A DNA stretch of 64,000 nt from the NCBI GenBank assembly GCA_030272585.1, contig BSYQ01000002.1, positions 6,324,001 through 6,388,000 on the forward strand. Direction: 5' to 3'. The position numbers and the translations under genes were made by a program. Shown piece by piece: positions 45,519 to 58,600 of this stretch (position 1 is its first letter; the number at the start of each line of letters is the position of its first letter). The DNA comes from Bryopsis sp. KO-2023 (lineage: Eukaryota; Chlorophyta; Ulvophyceae; Bryopsidales; Bryopsidaceae). Under the pieces are notes generated by a model that was given only the letters and a program-made list of their open reading frames with translations, did no database searches and was not told the DNA's origin.

Positions 45519-45749
45519 TCACATGAGCATGTGTGTGTCAATGTATGAGCACGAGTGCTCTGTCCAACCATCGACCGTTGATGCCAAAAAAACTCCGCCG
45601 CCTTGCGAATAAAAGACAAGAGAAACAACTTCGGCACTTTGCAAGTGCTCCCTAAGGTCGCGGTTTTCCTCCCTAAGATCGCGGTTTTCCTCCGCAAGCT
45701 CAACAATCCGTGGATCGTGGGAATTATCCACTTTTTTTTTTCTCCTCAA
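45519..45749 (-). pseudogene. Coiled-coil remnant, gag-like
   Basis: A strongly heptad-like segment, LAEENRDLREENRDLREHL, is made by a 21-bp tandem duplication. Broken minus-strand frames up to about 46.3 kb also look helical. A retroelement gag is plausible but not shown. Confidence 0.35.
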
Positions 45750-46555
45750 CTACATAGGGTGTGCCATACAACAAGCTCAGGTAAAAAATGGGGTACACGA
45801 AACGTGGTGGCGTTTACTTTGACATTAACCCTTAAGCCTTGTTCTCCAAGTATATTAGTTTCTTCTGCAACAGAGTCTTGGATGTTCTCAATTTTTTGAT
45901 TTCCATCTCCCGCTCTGTCAGCGACTGTTAGAAAAATGCTAAGGTGTGATCCACCCGTGAATTTGTTTCCGTAACAAAGTTATGAAGACTCTTGACGCAT
46001 TTGCTCTACACTAAGGACAACTCCATTGACTACTTCATTTTCGCTGAAAGGTCGCTTGAGGCCATAATCTCAACATAGTGAGCTACCGTTTTAGCATGCT
46101 TTGTATCCATGCGGGTCTTCAACTCAAAAATAGAGGACTTGAGCTTTGAACACTCATTGCGATGTTAAACCCTTTGTTGTGCAAAGTGCAATTCATATTT
46201 GTTTTGTGTTGCGGTCAACGCTGCTATTTGTTCCTCTTGCGTTAGCAACACATTTCGAGTTGCTTCTACTTACTCGGCATGTTGTTGTTGCGTCTCCAAC
46301 GACTGATCACCTTATGTGCCATCTAACCCGTTAGACAAAGAGGCTTCTTCGCTTCTGCGTCCTTCGTTTGTCTATGTGATGCGACTTGTAGCTGGGACGT
46401 GTTCTATCATGTTGTTCACTCTCCCGAAGGTCCAATACTGAAACTTTCCCCTCTTTAGTGATGGAGTAGTTTGTCTGATGAAGATGAACGATCATGTGTG
46501 TCTAGTTCGCGCCATTCAAAACAAGGCCGGGAACGACCTTGAATGGGAGGTCGAT

Positions 46556-46940
46556 TTAGTTCGTAGGCTTGCGTTGAACAACTTATCAAAATGTTTCCTC
46601 GAAGCCGATATATTAACGAAGTAACGGAAATAGGTTTATACGCTAAAGAGTTGATTGGGTTCAAGGCCTCCCTTTTTTCTCAATAGGAGTAAAAAAGTTT
46701 TACTTCTGATCCTGACCTTGTTATAACCCCTTCACGACGGTTGTGAATGTCATTAATTCCGGCAGGGCCAAGAAAGTTATACATTGTACAAGAGGCTCTC
46801 TCATTCGCATATATTCTTCTCCTAGTATATGTGTTTTCATCATGATTTTCAACGCACCACGTTTCAACATTTGATCGATCCCAAGCAAATGATGATGCTA
46901 CTTCTGGGTTAGATGCCCCTTGCAATAAGAGAATGATAAC
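46556..46940 (-). repeat. Diverged repeat, copy 2
   Basis: Direct partner of 39955-40320, clearly diverged. Confidence 0.55.
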
Positions 46941-48681
46941 AAAATTAGGACACTAATAAAAGAGAGTAAATAAAGAGGTAAAATGGTCGACAAATTTTCG
47001 AATCTTAACTCAAGTATCCAATAATGTGTTCTTGAATGCAATCGGATAAGCTATCTCAAATCAAGTATAATAATCGGTGATAATATTAATGTGAAAGATG
47101 TTGTATCGTCAGCGAATCACACCCTAAAGGTCAAGAGGTGTACCTCTCTCAGAAATCTATATTGAGACTCTCATTTTGGGGGATTTATTGTGTCATGTAA
47201 TCCTGACTGTATATATAACTGAGTGGATTTATGCCATTGATACAACCGATCAAGCTAAATGCTCCTCATCGCTCATTCTACGCAAGAAGAGGGAGTCTCC
47301 GAGATATTTTCGATATTTTGGTATGCTTCAAAGAGTCGGCCAAGAAAGGAGCTCTCCCCCACCTGTCGCTCTTCCTAGACGCAATTGCTCTTGCTATGGC
47401 AACTAACCCGTTTTTTTGGGAGGAACTCCACTCCAAGAAAAGCCATAACAGGAAGCTAGGTAGACCAGTTTTTTTTCAAAGTTATAACTATATTGCCTAT
47501 AAAGATACCTTTCAATGTATCTTGATCCTTTCCCTTGGCTTTTGTTGAATCCAACGGTGCGCTCAAATTTTTAATTTTTTTTTTATTGCCTCCAGAAGAT
47601 GCTGATTTGCAAAACGGCATATTCGTTTCACTCTAAGTCGCCCGATCCGATATCCGATATGTTAAAATTTTCAAAACGAACATGATTGCTTAGAAGCAAG
47701 GTTTGCTAGCACCAGCCTCTACTTTCTCTTCTTTCGCCGACGTTCAACATTCATACTTTTTTTAATATGAGCCCGCAGAAAATATCTTCTTTAATCATGT
47801 ATAGTTGTGAAATAGTTTCTCTGTAAGGTCCATGTGATCTTCGAATTCGTTTGTAGCCACTTGACTATCTATTTAGATCGAGCTACAACATGACGAACAT
47901 GGTCTTGCAACAAATTCGACGAGATGGAAAGATCATTGAGATTATTCTTGTACCCAAGTGTGTTGGATCCGTTCTTAAATGTTTTCGGAATGTCATTTCG
48001 ATTGTCTTCTTCTCCTTCATCATCTGAATTTTCTCCTTGAGCATCAGAATTTTCTGAAGATGTATCTTCTCCCGAAAATAGCAATTTGTTCTGGTTTTCT
48101 AGAGAAATCTTCTTGATGTAAGAATTTCTCTCTGTCATTCTTCAATGAAATAATAAATAGAAATCTGACCTAGTGTTTTCATGGAACACTTTTCTGATTC
48201 ATCACTTGATTCCTTTTCATAGAAATTTCAAGAGAAGAAGTAAAAGAAAACTCTTTGTTCCTGGTCCGTTGATCAACCTGTTAGACCATATCTTGTCAAG
48301 AAAAAATAAGAATTCAACCCAAATGGTCTGATATTGAAAAGCCCCTGAGTTTTTCCTCTATGGTGCATACTTGGTACATAGTTTTGATGGATTATCCTAG
48401 AACGATATTGTTTTGAGACTCCTTTCTTGTCTCCTCTGGACCATTTCGAGTTCTGAAATTCTTGGTTTTTCTATGATGAAAAAACACATCCATATGTTGG
48501 AGATAAAACATCAAAAATCAGCAAACACATGAAAAACACATTAGCGTTTTACTCGCTCTATTTCTTGACAAGAATAAAAATTGAAAGAGAGTGTCAACTC
48601 GAGAGAAGTTAAGAGGATTAACATGACTGTTACAGCTCCGTGGGTAATGAGCTGTGTAACGAACTGAGGGTGGGGCGATAG
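46941..48681. other. AT-rich DNA, one acidic minus-strand frame
   Basis: The frame 47869-48138 (minus) begins MTERNSYIKKIS and contains an acidic run (SSENSDAQGENSDDEGEED). It ends after 89 codons with broken continuation. It may be the start of a decayed gag or host gene. Nothing else was supported. Confidence 0.35.
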
Positions 48682-48689
48682 TCACACAC

Positions 48690-49022
48690 CAGTCATGGGC
48701 TGCACAGGCCAGAACAGCACAGACTGTCTGTGCTGTGCACAGATCGGACCTGTGCTGCACAGGTGAGCAGACCTGCACAGCACAGCACAGATCTGCACAG
48801 AATCTGCACAGATTCTGCACGGAACTGCACAGAAACTGCACAGAATCTGCACAGATTCTGCACAGAACTGCACAGAAACTGCACAGATGTTGCACAGACC
48901 CTGTCTGTGCTGTGCTGTACAGGTCTGTGCACCTGTGCAGCACAGGTCTGACCCTGTGCACAGCACAGACAGTCTGTTCTGTCCTGTCCTGTCCTGTGCA
49001 CAGGGGTCTCAGCCCATGTCTG
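48690..49022. mobile_element. hAT-like non-autonomous element C1 (CTGCACAG-array type)
   Basis: 333 bp with 13-bp terminal inverted repeats (CAGTCATGGGCTG; right end CAGCCCATGTCTG, one mismatch) and an exact 8-bp target duplication, TCACACAC, at 48682-48689 and 49023-49030. The interior is almost wholly overlapping CTGCACAG/CTGTGCACAG words. Long open frames on both strands arise because the repeat lacks stop codons; they are not genes. Confidence 0.9.
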
Positions 49023-50149
49023 TCACACACGACTACCAAGTCAGACTTGCAGTTGTCTGTACCACACATGCGCTACAAAGACCCTTGTAAATGGGGGAAT
49101 GCATCTAACTCTATTGAAAACAATTCATGGGGACTCGAGATGTCAATAGTCATTGATGGTTAATAATTCAGTACTATTAAATATAACACTTATTTAACAC
49201 TTGTTTTGGCAATCGTCAATCGTTGGGACATTCTACGCAATGAAATCACTACTTTCTATTTTGATGTGTTGGAGGGAAAGACAAAATCATCATCTCCGCC
49301 GGGGAAGGTTCAAATCTAATCTCTTCTCGGGACAAGTAGCATTGCTGCGTTGCCTTTGCCCACTTCAACGGCTAATTGCTCATTAGATATAAATAACGAA
49401 ATCCTGAGCTAGTCTTGCGTTTCATTTGGGAGAACCGTCTAACTAAATCCTAAAGGTTAAGGATCCCACTACAATCCTTGCTACGATAGACCTATAACGA
49501 TAACCAGACCTGGGCAGCAACCCGGTTGTAACGCACCGTACGCACAGGGTCGGTACAGTAACGTGTTCTGTCGGTGCACGTACCGACCGGACGTTACAAC
49601 AACGCTTTTGCGTTACAACAACGACCAAATCGTTACAACAACGACCTGGGTCGTTATTGTAACGACCACACGTTATTGTAACGGAAAAGCGTTATTGTAA
49701 CGTGTTACGTTATCAGTAACGTCGTTTCCGACTCGTATAACGTATGCACCGAGGAAAGACGTTACAACAACGATCGGTTACGTTACGTGTAACGATCATA
49801 CGTTACAACAACGACCCAAGTCGGTACAACAACGTAATGGCGTTGCAGTAACGTCATGTGGATGACGTACAAAGTAACCCCCGCAGGGTCCCGAGAACCC
49901 AAGGGAACCCAGTGGGATTCGAACCAGAGATAGGACTTTACGGTTACGGTCACCGTAACCGGACCGTAACCACCGTAACCGGACCGTAACCGGAGTACAA
50001 TTTTCGTCAGAAAATCGTACTTTTACGGCCGTAACCGTAGCACCGTACCACTCCGTACCGCTCCGTACCGGACCGTAACGACCGTAACGGCCGTAACAAC
50101 CGTAAACCGTAGAAAGTGACCCCCGCAGGGTCCCGCGATTCCAAAGGAA

Positions 50150-50218
50150 CCCAGGGGGATTCGAACCCGCGACCCTACTGACTGCAGCCTAACGCTTTAC
50201 CACTGAACCACGCTACTT
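50150..50218 (-). other. tRNA-like module in element B (first)
   Basis: On the minus strand a perfect A box TGGTTCAGTGG (complement of 50200-50210) and a B box GGTTCGAATCC (complement of 50157-50167) sit about 33 bp apart, as in a class I tRNA. The anticodon stem is mispaired (centre GACTGCAGTC), so it is a tRNA-derived relic rather than a functional tRNA. Confidence 0.65.
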
Positions 50219-50385
50219 CACGGTGATTTAGGGCCTACCGTAGTTATACCGTACCTGTTCCGTACCGTAAAAACAACATATTACTCCGGTTACGGTACGG
50301 AGTTACGGCCGTAGTACGGTGACCGTAACCCGACCGTAACCGGACCGGACCGGAGTCGGACCAAAAATTTGGCCCAAGTCCTATC

Positions 50386-50452
50386 TCTGATTCGAACACC
50401 GTACCGCACGGTGTCGAGTCTTGCGCGCTAAGCACTAAGCCAAGCGGACCAC
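50386..50452 (-). other. tRNA-like module in element B (second, inverted pair)
   Basis: A box TGGCTTAGTG (complement of 50433-50442) and B-box-like GTGTTCGAATC (complement of about 50389-50399). Mirror of the module at 50545-50610. Confidence 0.6.
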
Positions 50453-50544
50453 GGTGATTTCGTGGTTGTTTCAATAATATACCGTAATTTCACAGAATTA
50501 CAAAAAGATTAAGGTATATCATTGCAACAACCACGAAATCACCG

Positions 50545-50610
50545 TGGTCCGCTTGGCTTAGTGCTTAGCGCGCAAGACTCGACACCATGCGGTACGGTGT
50601 TCGAATCCCA
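50545..50610 (+). other. tRNA-like module in element B (third, inverted pair)
   Basis: A box TGGCTTAGTG at 50554-50563 and B-box-like GTGTTCGAATCC at 50597-50608, followed by GGGTTCCCTTGGGTTC, which also follows the other copies. Confidence 0.6.
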
Positions 50611-51273
50611 TTGGGTTCCCTTGGGTTCTCGGGACCCTGCGGGGGTTACTTTGTACGTCATCCACATGACGTTACTGCAACGCCATTACGTTGTTTGTTG
50701 TACCCCGTACCGTAAAAAAATTCCGTACCGTACCGTACCGACCCCTTACGGTACGGTACGGTACGTAACGTGTCGTACCGTACCGTAAGGGGTCGTTATG
50801 GTACTGCCCAGGTCTGACGATAACAATAGCCATTTTTTATGGTTTGTCTTGCCTTGCCTCATGATCGAGACAAGGGCTTTCATTTCATCCGAACCATCAT
50901 CTTCAACTCCATGGTGCAGTAAATCGCAAAGCTGGATGTTCCTTTGGTTAATCTCTTGTCCAAAGCCTGTTTTCATGAGCAAAAAATATATTGATCATCT
51001 TAATGAGAGGAACAAAAGTTGGGTGAGTCAATGTTACGGTCGTCGCCACTATCATTGTCAGGTTGTGAAGTAAAATTTGGTAATTACACCATAGACGTTT
51101 GAGCTCCGAAACATTATTCATAAACTTAAATTTATGAATTAAATAGAATTTACATTGACGAATCGTTGCATCATTGTCGATTTAAGCACACGGCTACCAC
51201 ACAAAGTCCAAACCCCACACCTTTTGGGCGGCTTGTTAGCGGGGGTTGGCTTGTGCTTGGAATTGGTCACGAT

Positions 51274-51684
51274 CAGTCATGGGCTGCACAGGACAGACCC
51301 CTGTCCTGTGCACCGCACAGGACAGGGTTCTGTGCAGGTTCTGTGCACCCTGTGCTGTCCTGTCCTGTGCAGCGGAATTGCACAGGCCAGAACAGCACAG
51401 ACTGTCTGTGCTGTGACAGGGTCAGACCTGTGCTGCACAGGTGAGCAGACCTGCACAGCACAGCACAGATCTGCACAGAATCTGCACAGAACTGCACAGA
51501 ATCTGCACAGATTTGGCACAGAATCTGCACAGAACTGCACAGAAACTGCACAGATGTTGCACAGACCCTGTCTGTGCTGTGCTGTACAGGTCTGTGCACC
51601 TGTGCAGCACAGGTCTGACCCTGTGCACAGCACAGACAGTCTGTTCTGTCCTGTCCTGTGCACAGGGGTCTCAGCCCATGTCTG
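51274..51684. mobile_element. hAT-like non-autonomous element C2 (CTGCACAG-array type)
   Basis: 411 bp with the same 13-bp ends as C1 and an exact 8-bp duplication, GTCACGAT, at 51266-51273 and 51685-51692. It is in the same orientation as C1 and nearly identical over the right two thirds. The left third has extra CCTGTCCTGTGC words, showing array expansion or contraction. Confidence 0.9.
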
Positions 51685-51692
51685 GTCACGAT

Positions 51693-52391
51693 GAGCCTTG
51701 GAAACCTGCCGGGGATATCCGCGGCCGGCGTGCACTTGGGAGGCACACGTACACAGGGGGAGGAAGCCCTCGGTGAGGACTCATCCAGTTCCTTTGCTCT
51801 TTGCAGCAAAAACGCGAGGTCAGTAGGTTTTCTCGGTGGAGGGAAGCCCGTAGCAGCCGATGGGCTTGCGGAAAACCGAGCACCATGCTATCTCTTATAC
51901 TAAACTAGAAACACAAGGGTATTCTTCAAGGCTTATGGTTCCGGACGGCGGACATCAAAGTGTTTTCGTATGCTTATTGATTTCGATTAAGAATTTGGAT
52001 TCTCTTGAATATGAGACGATCCTGAACGGCGAACAACAATCCAGAGTCTACGATATCAGCTCTTTTATGCCTAAGCTAGAACATAGATCCAAACTTATCG
52101 TGCATCACTCACTTGCTTGAAAATGCCTGGAACGAAAAAGACTTCATTTTAGCTTTCTTCAATCGTCTTGAAATTACCTGGAACGGGACAGGCTTCATTT
52201 AATCGATCTACAATCGTTACACGACAGAACATGTACTACATCTTCGAAGATTGTGACTTTTTCCTCGCCCAACGAGCAAAGAGTTTTCGACTATTCTCTT
52301 TACTATTGCTTGATGCTTTTCATGCTACAATACGCAAATGAGCGCCTGGAGGGCCATCCCCTGCCTATTGGATAAGTTCAACAGTGTTAAA
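51693..52391. other. Spacer, no gene seen
   Basis: A short tandem (TGCCTGGAACG / TACCTGGAACG with CTTCATTT) lies near 52120-52200. No supported coding. Confidence 0.4.
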
Positions 52392-55300
52392 TCAACACAA
52401 AGGTATTTTAACCCGACACGCCTGACTCCTACCGACCTCAAACGCCAAGGGTTTATCCAAAAGAACTCCCGGTTCATAGGGGGACGAAACTCGAGCAAGG
52501 TCACAATGGATGATGCGCGGTAGAGTCATTTCGGTCCCTCTATAACACGAGCACTTATATACCGGACGGTTTTTAAGGACTCGACTTTCAACAATATCAA
52601 TATCGAGAGTATCAATCCGAAGCGATATCCGAAAGGCTTCCGTTAGAAGCACCCGCTTCCGTATCACATGCTGCCGGAACACAGAGGAGCAAATCATCTA
52701 CAAATGCAAATCCAAGATTCTTCGTTCTAAAACTTTCGAGCTCTGTTAGCGCACCACCAATATGTCTATGAATAGAGTTAACGAAAATAGGGACCTGGTA
52801 TTCTCTAATCCTGTAGGGATTGTCCTTCCTAGTTCTTTTTCACTAAGAATCCTGGGATCAAAGCCTGCCTTGAATCGAAAATATCTATAGTAAACGAGAA
52901 GTGACCGGTCGTGTCCCTTTTTATACCCATGAAATCCATGGGCCTTCGTACATCCACTAGCTATGTGGGCCACAGTCTCTGATGCGTACCCACACAACCT
53001 ACAATCGACACGGCCACCTCTACTATAAACATGATTCAAGACATAGCGAGTGTTCATCCTTCATGTAATTTCATAATCAAATTTTCTTTTGCCGACGAAA
53101 TGAACCCAGTTGTTAACCACAAAAAGGTGGATTTCCTATCCATTCCAACAGATCACTAGCCGAGAAAATTTACCTAAATCATAAAGGGACTCCCACTCTC
53201 CCATTCTTTTTTGCCCCAATCCCTTTTTAACATCTTTCATAGCCGTAGACCATACTTTTTTTGTCTGTTATCAGTTCATCGGCTATCTTGATACCCCCTG
53301 TTTCTGGAAATGTAACCACTGACCCAATTTCCCTAGTTACCGTTTGTACTCGGTCGAAAATAACCTTGTACCTTCCACTACGGTCTCTAGTTGAGCCACT
53401 TGTCCTGTCATGCCTATCAACTTGTTTGAGTGAATCGTTTGAACTAAAGACTACGTCCCCACATGCTCGCAATGTTTCAGTACAATAAACTTCAGCTAAT
53501 GAAATGAGCCCCTTACCCCCCTTTTTTCTTTCCACATATAATCGTTCCACAGACGAGGTTATGTCCAAAGCCATTCTCTTTCATGATTCTTCTAATTTCA
53601 TTTTAAATTTCATCTTTTACGTACATTTCAGAATATGCGGACCCTTGCTTGATACCGAGATACTTATGAAAAGCCCCTACCTCTAACAGCCCGAAAACTA
53701 CCCCTCCCATGATTGACCTATCTCCTCCTTGACCACGGACATTCTGAACACATTTCCCTATGTTCAACTCGAGTCCCAGGGATCTACCCGTATCTTTTAC
53801 CACCCCTATTAATTCGTTCATTCCGTCTTCCGACCTCGCATATAATTTTATGTCATCTATAAAACTCAGATGATTTAGCGCAGGTCCCGGAAGACGGTCT
53901 GCTAGTCTACCCCACACCCATTGATCTTTCTTTCTTAACATCAACGTAATTGGGGTGGTGATTAGTACAAACAATAAGGGGGATAAAGTATCACCTTGGT
54001 ATATTCCCGTAAGGACTCGAATAGTCCGTCATCTTTTTACCCTCCGACCCTGACCTAATTCTACCACAATCTCCCACGACCTCATCACCGCCCTTATAGC
54101 ATCACGTAGGACATCAGGGATGTTTAAGCATGTTAATATAGTTCCTAAGGACTCATGGTCCACTGTATCAAAGGCGTTAGAGAAGTCAACCCAGGCTTCA
54201 AATAATTTTTTACTTCATCTTTTAGCATCAGCGGTTAAAGCCTGGTCAACTAACAAAGCCCCAAACGCCCCCATCCCCAATGTCCCCCCCGCTTGTTCTT
54301 GGATCCCCCTCAAAATGGGCGCAGTAGCTATCACCAGTCGCTCGTTCAAAATACCTGTATAAAGTTTAAACATAGTATTGAGCAGCGTTATTGATCGATA
54401 GCTCTGCTTCAACCTCCCATCCCTCCTTGGTTTCATTGACATGATTGTCTTTCCCCTAGAAAACGATTTGGGGACCATAAGGCGTCGATTGACAATTCTC
54501 TTATACTCTTTTGCCAAAGATGTATGTAATTCTGGAAAATGTCAAAAGACCCAATATGGAACCCCATCAAACCCCGGTGCCTTACTGCTTCTTTTGCCTT
54601 TCAAGCTTTGGGCAACATCTCGTCTAATAATAATCATAGTTCTATTTTCGATATTTGAGATGTTGCTTGTACAAGCATGGCAGTAAGCATTGAGTTCTTG
54701 TTCCCATTCTACACTCCTGGATATTGGGGGCCCTTCAAATTTTTGCGCTCAGTGAGACTCCATCTCGTTTATTCCAATTCCACTTTTTCGAGTAGTTTGT
54801 CCGCGCCCTTCTAGGTAAGCATAAAATTTCTTTTGGTTATCGGCGAACAACCCATTTTGTATGTCCCTTGATATCTCCATCTTCACCTTCTTTTTACATA
54901 AGGCTGCCGCCCGTAATCGCTGCTTTGCCAAGATTTTAACTATTTTATAGTTAACCTTCCGAGCTTCACCTTAAGTTTCATGCGGTTTGCTGCCTGTTAC
55001 CTCGTAATCCGGCTTGTTTCCCTCATACGATAAATTTCTGTATTCACCCAGCCTAGCCACTTTCTCTCCTTTAACACTTTTTCATTGTGCTCCGCTAGAC
55101 TCTCCCTCAAAGATACTTCTTTTACTCTTCGCACTGTTCTGGCTAAGCTATAGACTAGAGCATAGGCGAAACAGTTAATCTCCCACAAGCTCAATTCCAG
55201 ATTTTCAAGGCAAAACCGCAGGGTCACTTTAGCATCACTTATAGCTTCGGAGGTTACCTTATTTAGAGAGAATTTTCTAAACCTTGGGCGATTACGGAAC

Positions 55301-55653
55301 TCGCCTTCTATTCCTTTAATTTCATGAAAGATGGACCATATCATGTTAAATATATTGGGATTGTGGCACGCCAATGCTATATTGCTTCCTAAAAGGCCTT
55401 TCAGGACAGCCTCTGTAAACGAGTTGGTTCCCTCTTGGGCATAAATCCGTATTTGTCCTTCTTGTAAAGCCTCCCTTTCCAGGGGTGTGGGGGTACTTTC
55501 TGAACCAGGTTCACTACTAACTGAACCACTATCATCTCTAAGTACTCTTTGTGAGCTCCTTGATCGTCTTGGAATATCTCCGGTTCTTTGACGGTCTTCG
55601 AAGCCCGGGATCTTGACGTACGCCTTGGCCAGGGCATTACCCGAGACATTCAA
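52392..55653 (-). pseudogene. Broken non-LTR retrotransposon (reverse transcriptase)
   Basis: Minus-strand fragments in several frames follow the expected order. The upstream region (55653-54997) has a long helical segment. Next comes the reverse transcriptase: SYRSITLLNTMFKLYTGIL, then DFSNAFDTVDHESL, then GIYQGDTLSPLLFVL, then the catalytic FIDDIKLYA (about 53865) and HKYLGI. After that come RLYVERKKGGKGL and a C-terminal CRLCGYASETVAHIASGC, a C-x2-C..H..C finger followed by an HD. The finger downstream of the RT resembles R2/NeSL-type elements with a restriction-like endonuclease, but the clade is not settled. Frameshifts and stops make it inactive. Confidence 0.8.
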
Positions 55654-58600
55654 AATGGTCGGATTGTTTTCGCCCAGTTTTCGCCCATAACTCCAGCACC
55701 TTCGTCCATCGGATTCTACCGTGGTTTTTTATTACTTGGTCAACAGATGTTCGTAATTTTCAAATATTTTCAGCGTTTCTCCAATTTACAACGCGCCCTC
55801 CATGGAGGGTTCGGTCAGTATTAGCACTACGGCTTTTTGACGCCACTGCCTGAGACTCTCATGCTGAGAGGCACCGGCTACATTTAGTCCACTGAGTCAG
55901 TGGCACTGACCTGAGTGCTATGACTTCCGCGTATGCGGTCTCTGAATTCTCTTTCTTCTGAAGTGGTAGCAATCGTCTTCTACATGGCTTAGGGTAGCTA
56001 ACCCTAAGCTCATGACATGGGAGTACAAATCATGAGTGCCTTGACGAGGTAAAACCTCTCTCCCATCATAGCCAAGGCACCCAGACCCGTCGTGGGAGTT
56101 AAACCCACCACCCGAGATGTGGCCATCAACCAACCCCAGGTCTTCAGCTTCTCCATCTGAGGCTCCTCAATTGGCTTAGCAGGTTCCGGTCTTTCGCCTC
56201 TTGCCTATCTTAGAGTAGTCAGAGGAGATCGAATCCCTTCGTATGCATGATGTTTGGAGATTTTCTTGAGTCACTTCCTTTCAGAAATGATCGATGGAAT
56301 GGTGTTGTTTAGACGGTGCTTAAAACCTACATACTTGCACCTCGACTTGTTGTTCTTCACGCCTTTCGCATTCACTATATGAAAATGTGAGGCCCGTTCT
56401 GCACTTGGCTTTGAGTGGGAGTGGTGTTCTTGAGACACAAGGGGCACACTGTGGGACACTTTCTAGAGAAAATTCTTTGAACTTAACTCCTAGAACCCAT
56501 ACTACCCTGTACTACACCTCATTGTACTACACGTGTCCGTATCAACACGTGTTCGTATTAGAAAATGTCTTGTAACATAAGCGAGTGGTGTTTTTCACAC
56601 AAACCGCAATATATCATTCAATTGGTTATCCAAGGTGTAGGATTCCACAAAAGCGTTGAGCTTCAACGAGACTAACTAGCACTTGACAGTTCAGTTTCAA
56701 TCGCAAGTGTGGATGCCTACTTTCCCGGAATCGTCTGACGAAGTCTAATATCATCTTCCACTCTCTTCATACTCGTGTTGTGTAATATTTTTTCATTTGT
56801 AGGTACGCTCTGGATTTGTATGCTAGTCCCGGATGCATCGTAACATCTCCTTTTCGAAGCACTCATCAAAGCTTATTTAACTCATCTTCGGTTACCCAAC
56901 GCGTTAATTAAAAACAACCACGATAAAAAATTAACACTTTCATTTAAAAGTAAACAAACGATAATATCCTTAAGTGTCCACAAGATCTCGTGCAAACTTA
57001 CATCAATGAGTCACCTATGTCATACGCTACATGAGTGTAATCTAATATAGGGAGTTGTCTAGATAGTGTATGTCGAGTTTTGTATAACGTTTTCCGCAAT
57101 ATAAGATCTGAACTTCCATTCCAGCAACATAATACGTTTGCCTCAGCGAGACCACACTTATCTTATAGAATGGGGCATCTAGCCACCGGACACATATCGT
57201 ACGGGCGGCAAAACACACCTTCTATTGTGCCTTATAAGCAGTCGCACATATCGACGTTAGGCAAGAGTCTCGCATTTCGGTAGATCTTCTTGGAGCATGC
57301 AGAAATGATAATTTAACATTACATCATCCTACTCATAAGCTTTCAACGTTTGGAAGAATCGATACTGCGGATTGCGTTCAGAATTTCGTTTCAAAGAGGA
57401 CTTCATTGTGTCTGGACACCGCTACGTATTTATATTTGCAATTCATGAGGAAATCTATTGAAGGAGATTTATGTGTATACTACTCGAAGCACGTCCCTGT
57501 TGGTTATGAGCATGTTATAAATTTGCTCCCATACCGCTTTCAAGGAGTGATTGATCGAGGCTACTCCGGCTGTGTCAATGTTGATATTCTAGCATTGTGT
57601 CTTTGTTTGATCAAGGTTTCATATTTCTAAAAAATTCAATAACTCAACTCGTTTATTCTAGCCCATTTCGATGGAATTCTTTATAATAATAAACATAACG
57701 ATGATTGCCACAAATAAAGCTTCTTTTATTTAGGCAAGAGAATTGGGTTTTTTTTTGTGCCAACGTATTATCGGTTGAGACAAAACGGTTGAATTCATGT
57801 GTTACTATCTATGCAGTTTGAGCAACACTCTTGATGTCATAAAAGAGAACATCCCCTCGCATGTCTAAATATCAGAGAGGAGCCAACTGCAACTTTCGCT
57901 CTTAACACCCGCTCTATCACAACACATTTTTTAGGTAGTTATTCGCTTTTTGAAGGGTTCCTTCTCCAATTCGTTCTGTCCGGACGTCTCGTGGTCTTGA
58001 ATTGGAGGTGTGCGTTCAACGAGCTGGACATGAAAGAGATGCTTGTCGGCTTCGAGAGTGGTGTTGACATTGGTCTCGACCGTAGCGAGGGTCTTCTTGA
58101 TGTTCGCCATGTAAAGCTACAAAAAAAGCTTAAAAAAGGCTACGTAAGTTCAATAATGATCCGCCAAACAATGCACGTCGCTTTACCCTAATAGGTGCTA
58201 AAAAAACAAAGGGGCAATATAGATATTTCCTTCTCTCCTATGTTCTGCGCTCACAACCACCACTTCGCAGTTTTGCTTCAAAGGCGGGGGGGGGCGGACA
58301 GGGTCGGACTAAACTCAACAAATTACATTTAAGTTTCTAGATTATTCAATTTCTATTTAGGTTCGTTTCTTTGAATTAACTCACCTATCCTAGATTGGCC
58401 CTTCTAAGACCTTGATGCAAGGCGAGCTTTGATCATTTTTATGCAAGGTGCTTCAGTTTCCCCCGTCCAATCGCTAACCTTCACCACATCAATAATATCA
58501 TATCTTCTAGATATGACCTCCTTCAAAATCACTTTCCTGTACGATTGTCAAGGATGAATGAGTTACTGTCTACCATTCAGAAAGCGATGAGAAATCGTTG

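Larger units (their letters stand above)
49505..50816. mobile_element. hAT-like non-autonomous element B (CGTAAC/CGTACC-array type)
   Basis: 1,312 bp with perfect 13-bp terminal inverted repeats (CAGACCTGGGCAG) and an exact 8-bp duplication, ACGATAAC, at 49497-49504 and 50817-50824. The outer parts are arrays of CGTTACAACAACG and CGTACCGTAC/CCGTAACCGG words. Inside are three tRNA-like modules, two of them back to back around 50465-50515. Segments 49805-49935 and 50588-50705 are mutual inverted repeats, so most of the element can fold back on itself. Confidence 0.9.

Noticed and set aside
48518-51809. Many overlapping open frames of 60-183 codons on both strands rich in Cys, Gln and His
   Set aside because: They lie in the CTGCACAG arrays, whose repeat word has no stop in several frames. 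All three frames read as the same low-complexity repeat, so they are not genes.
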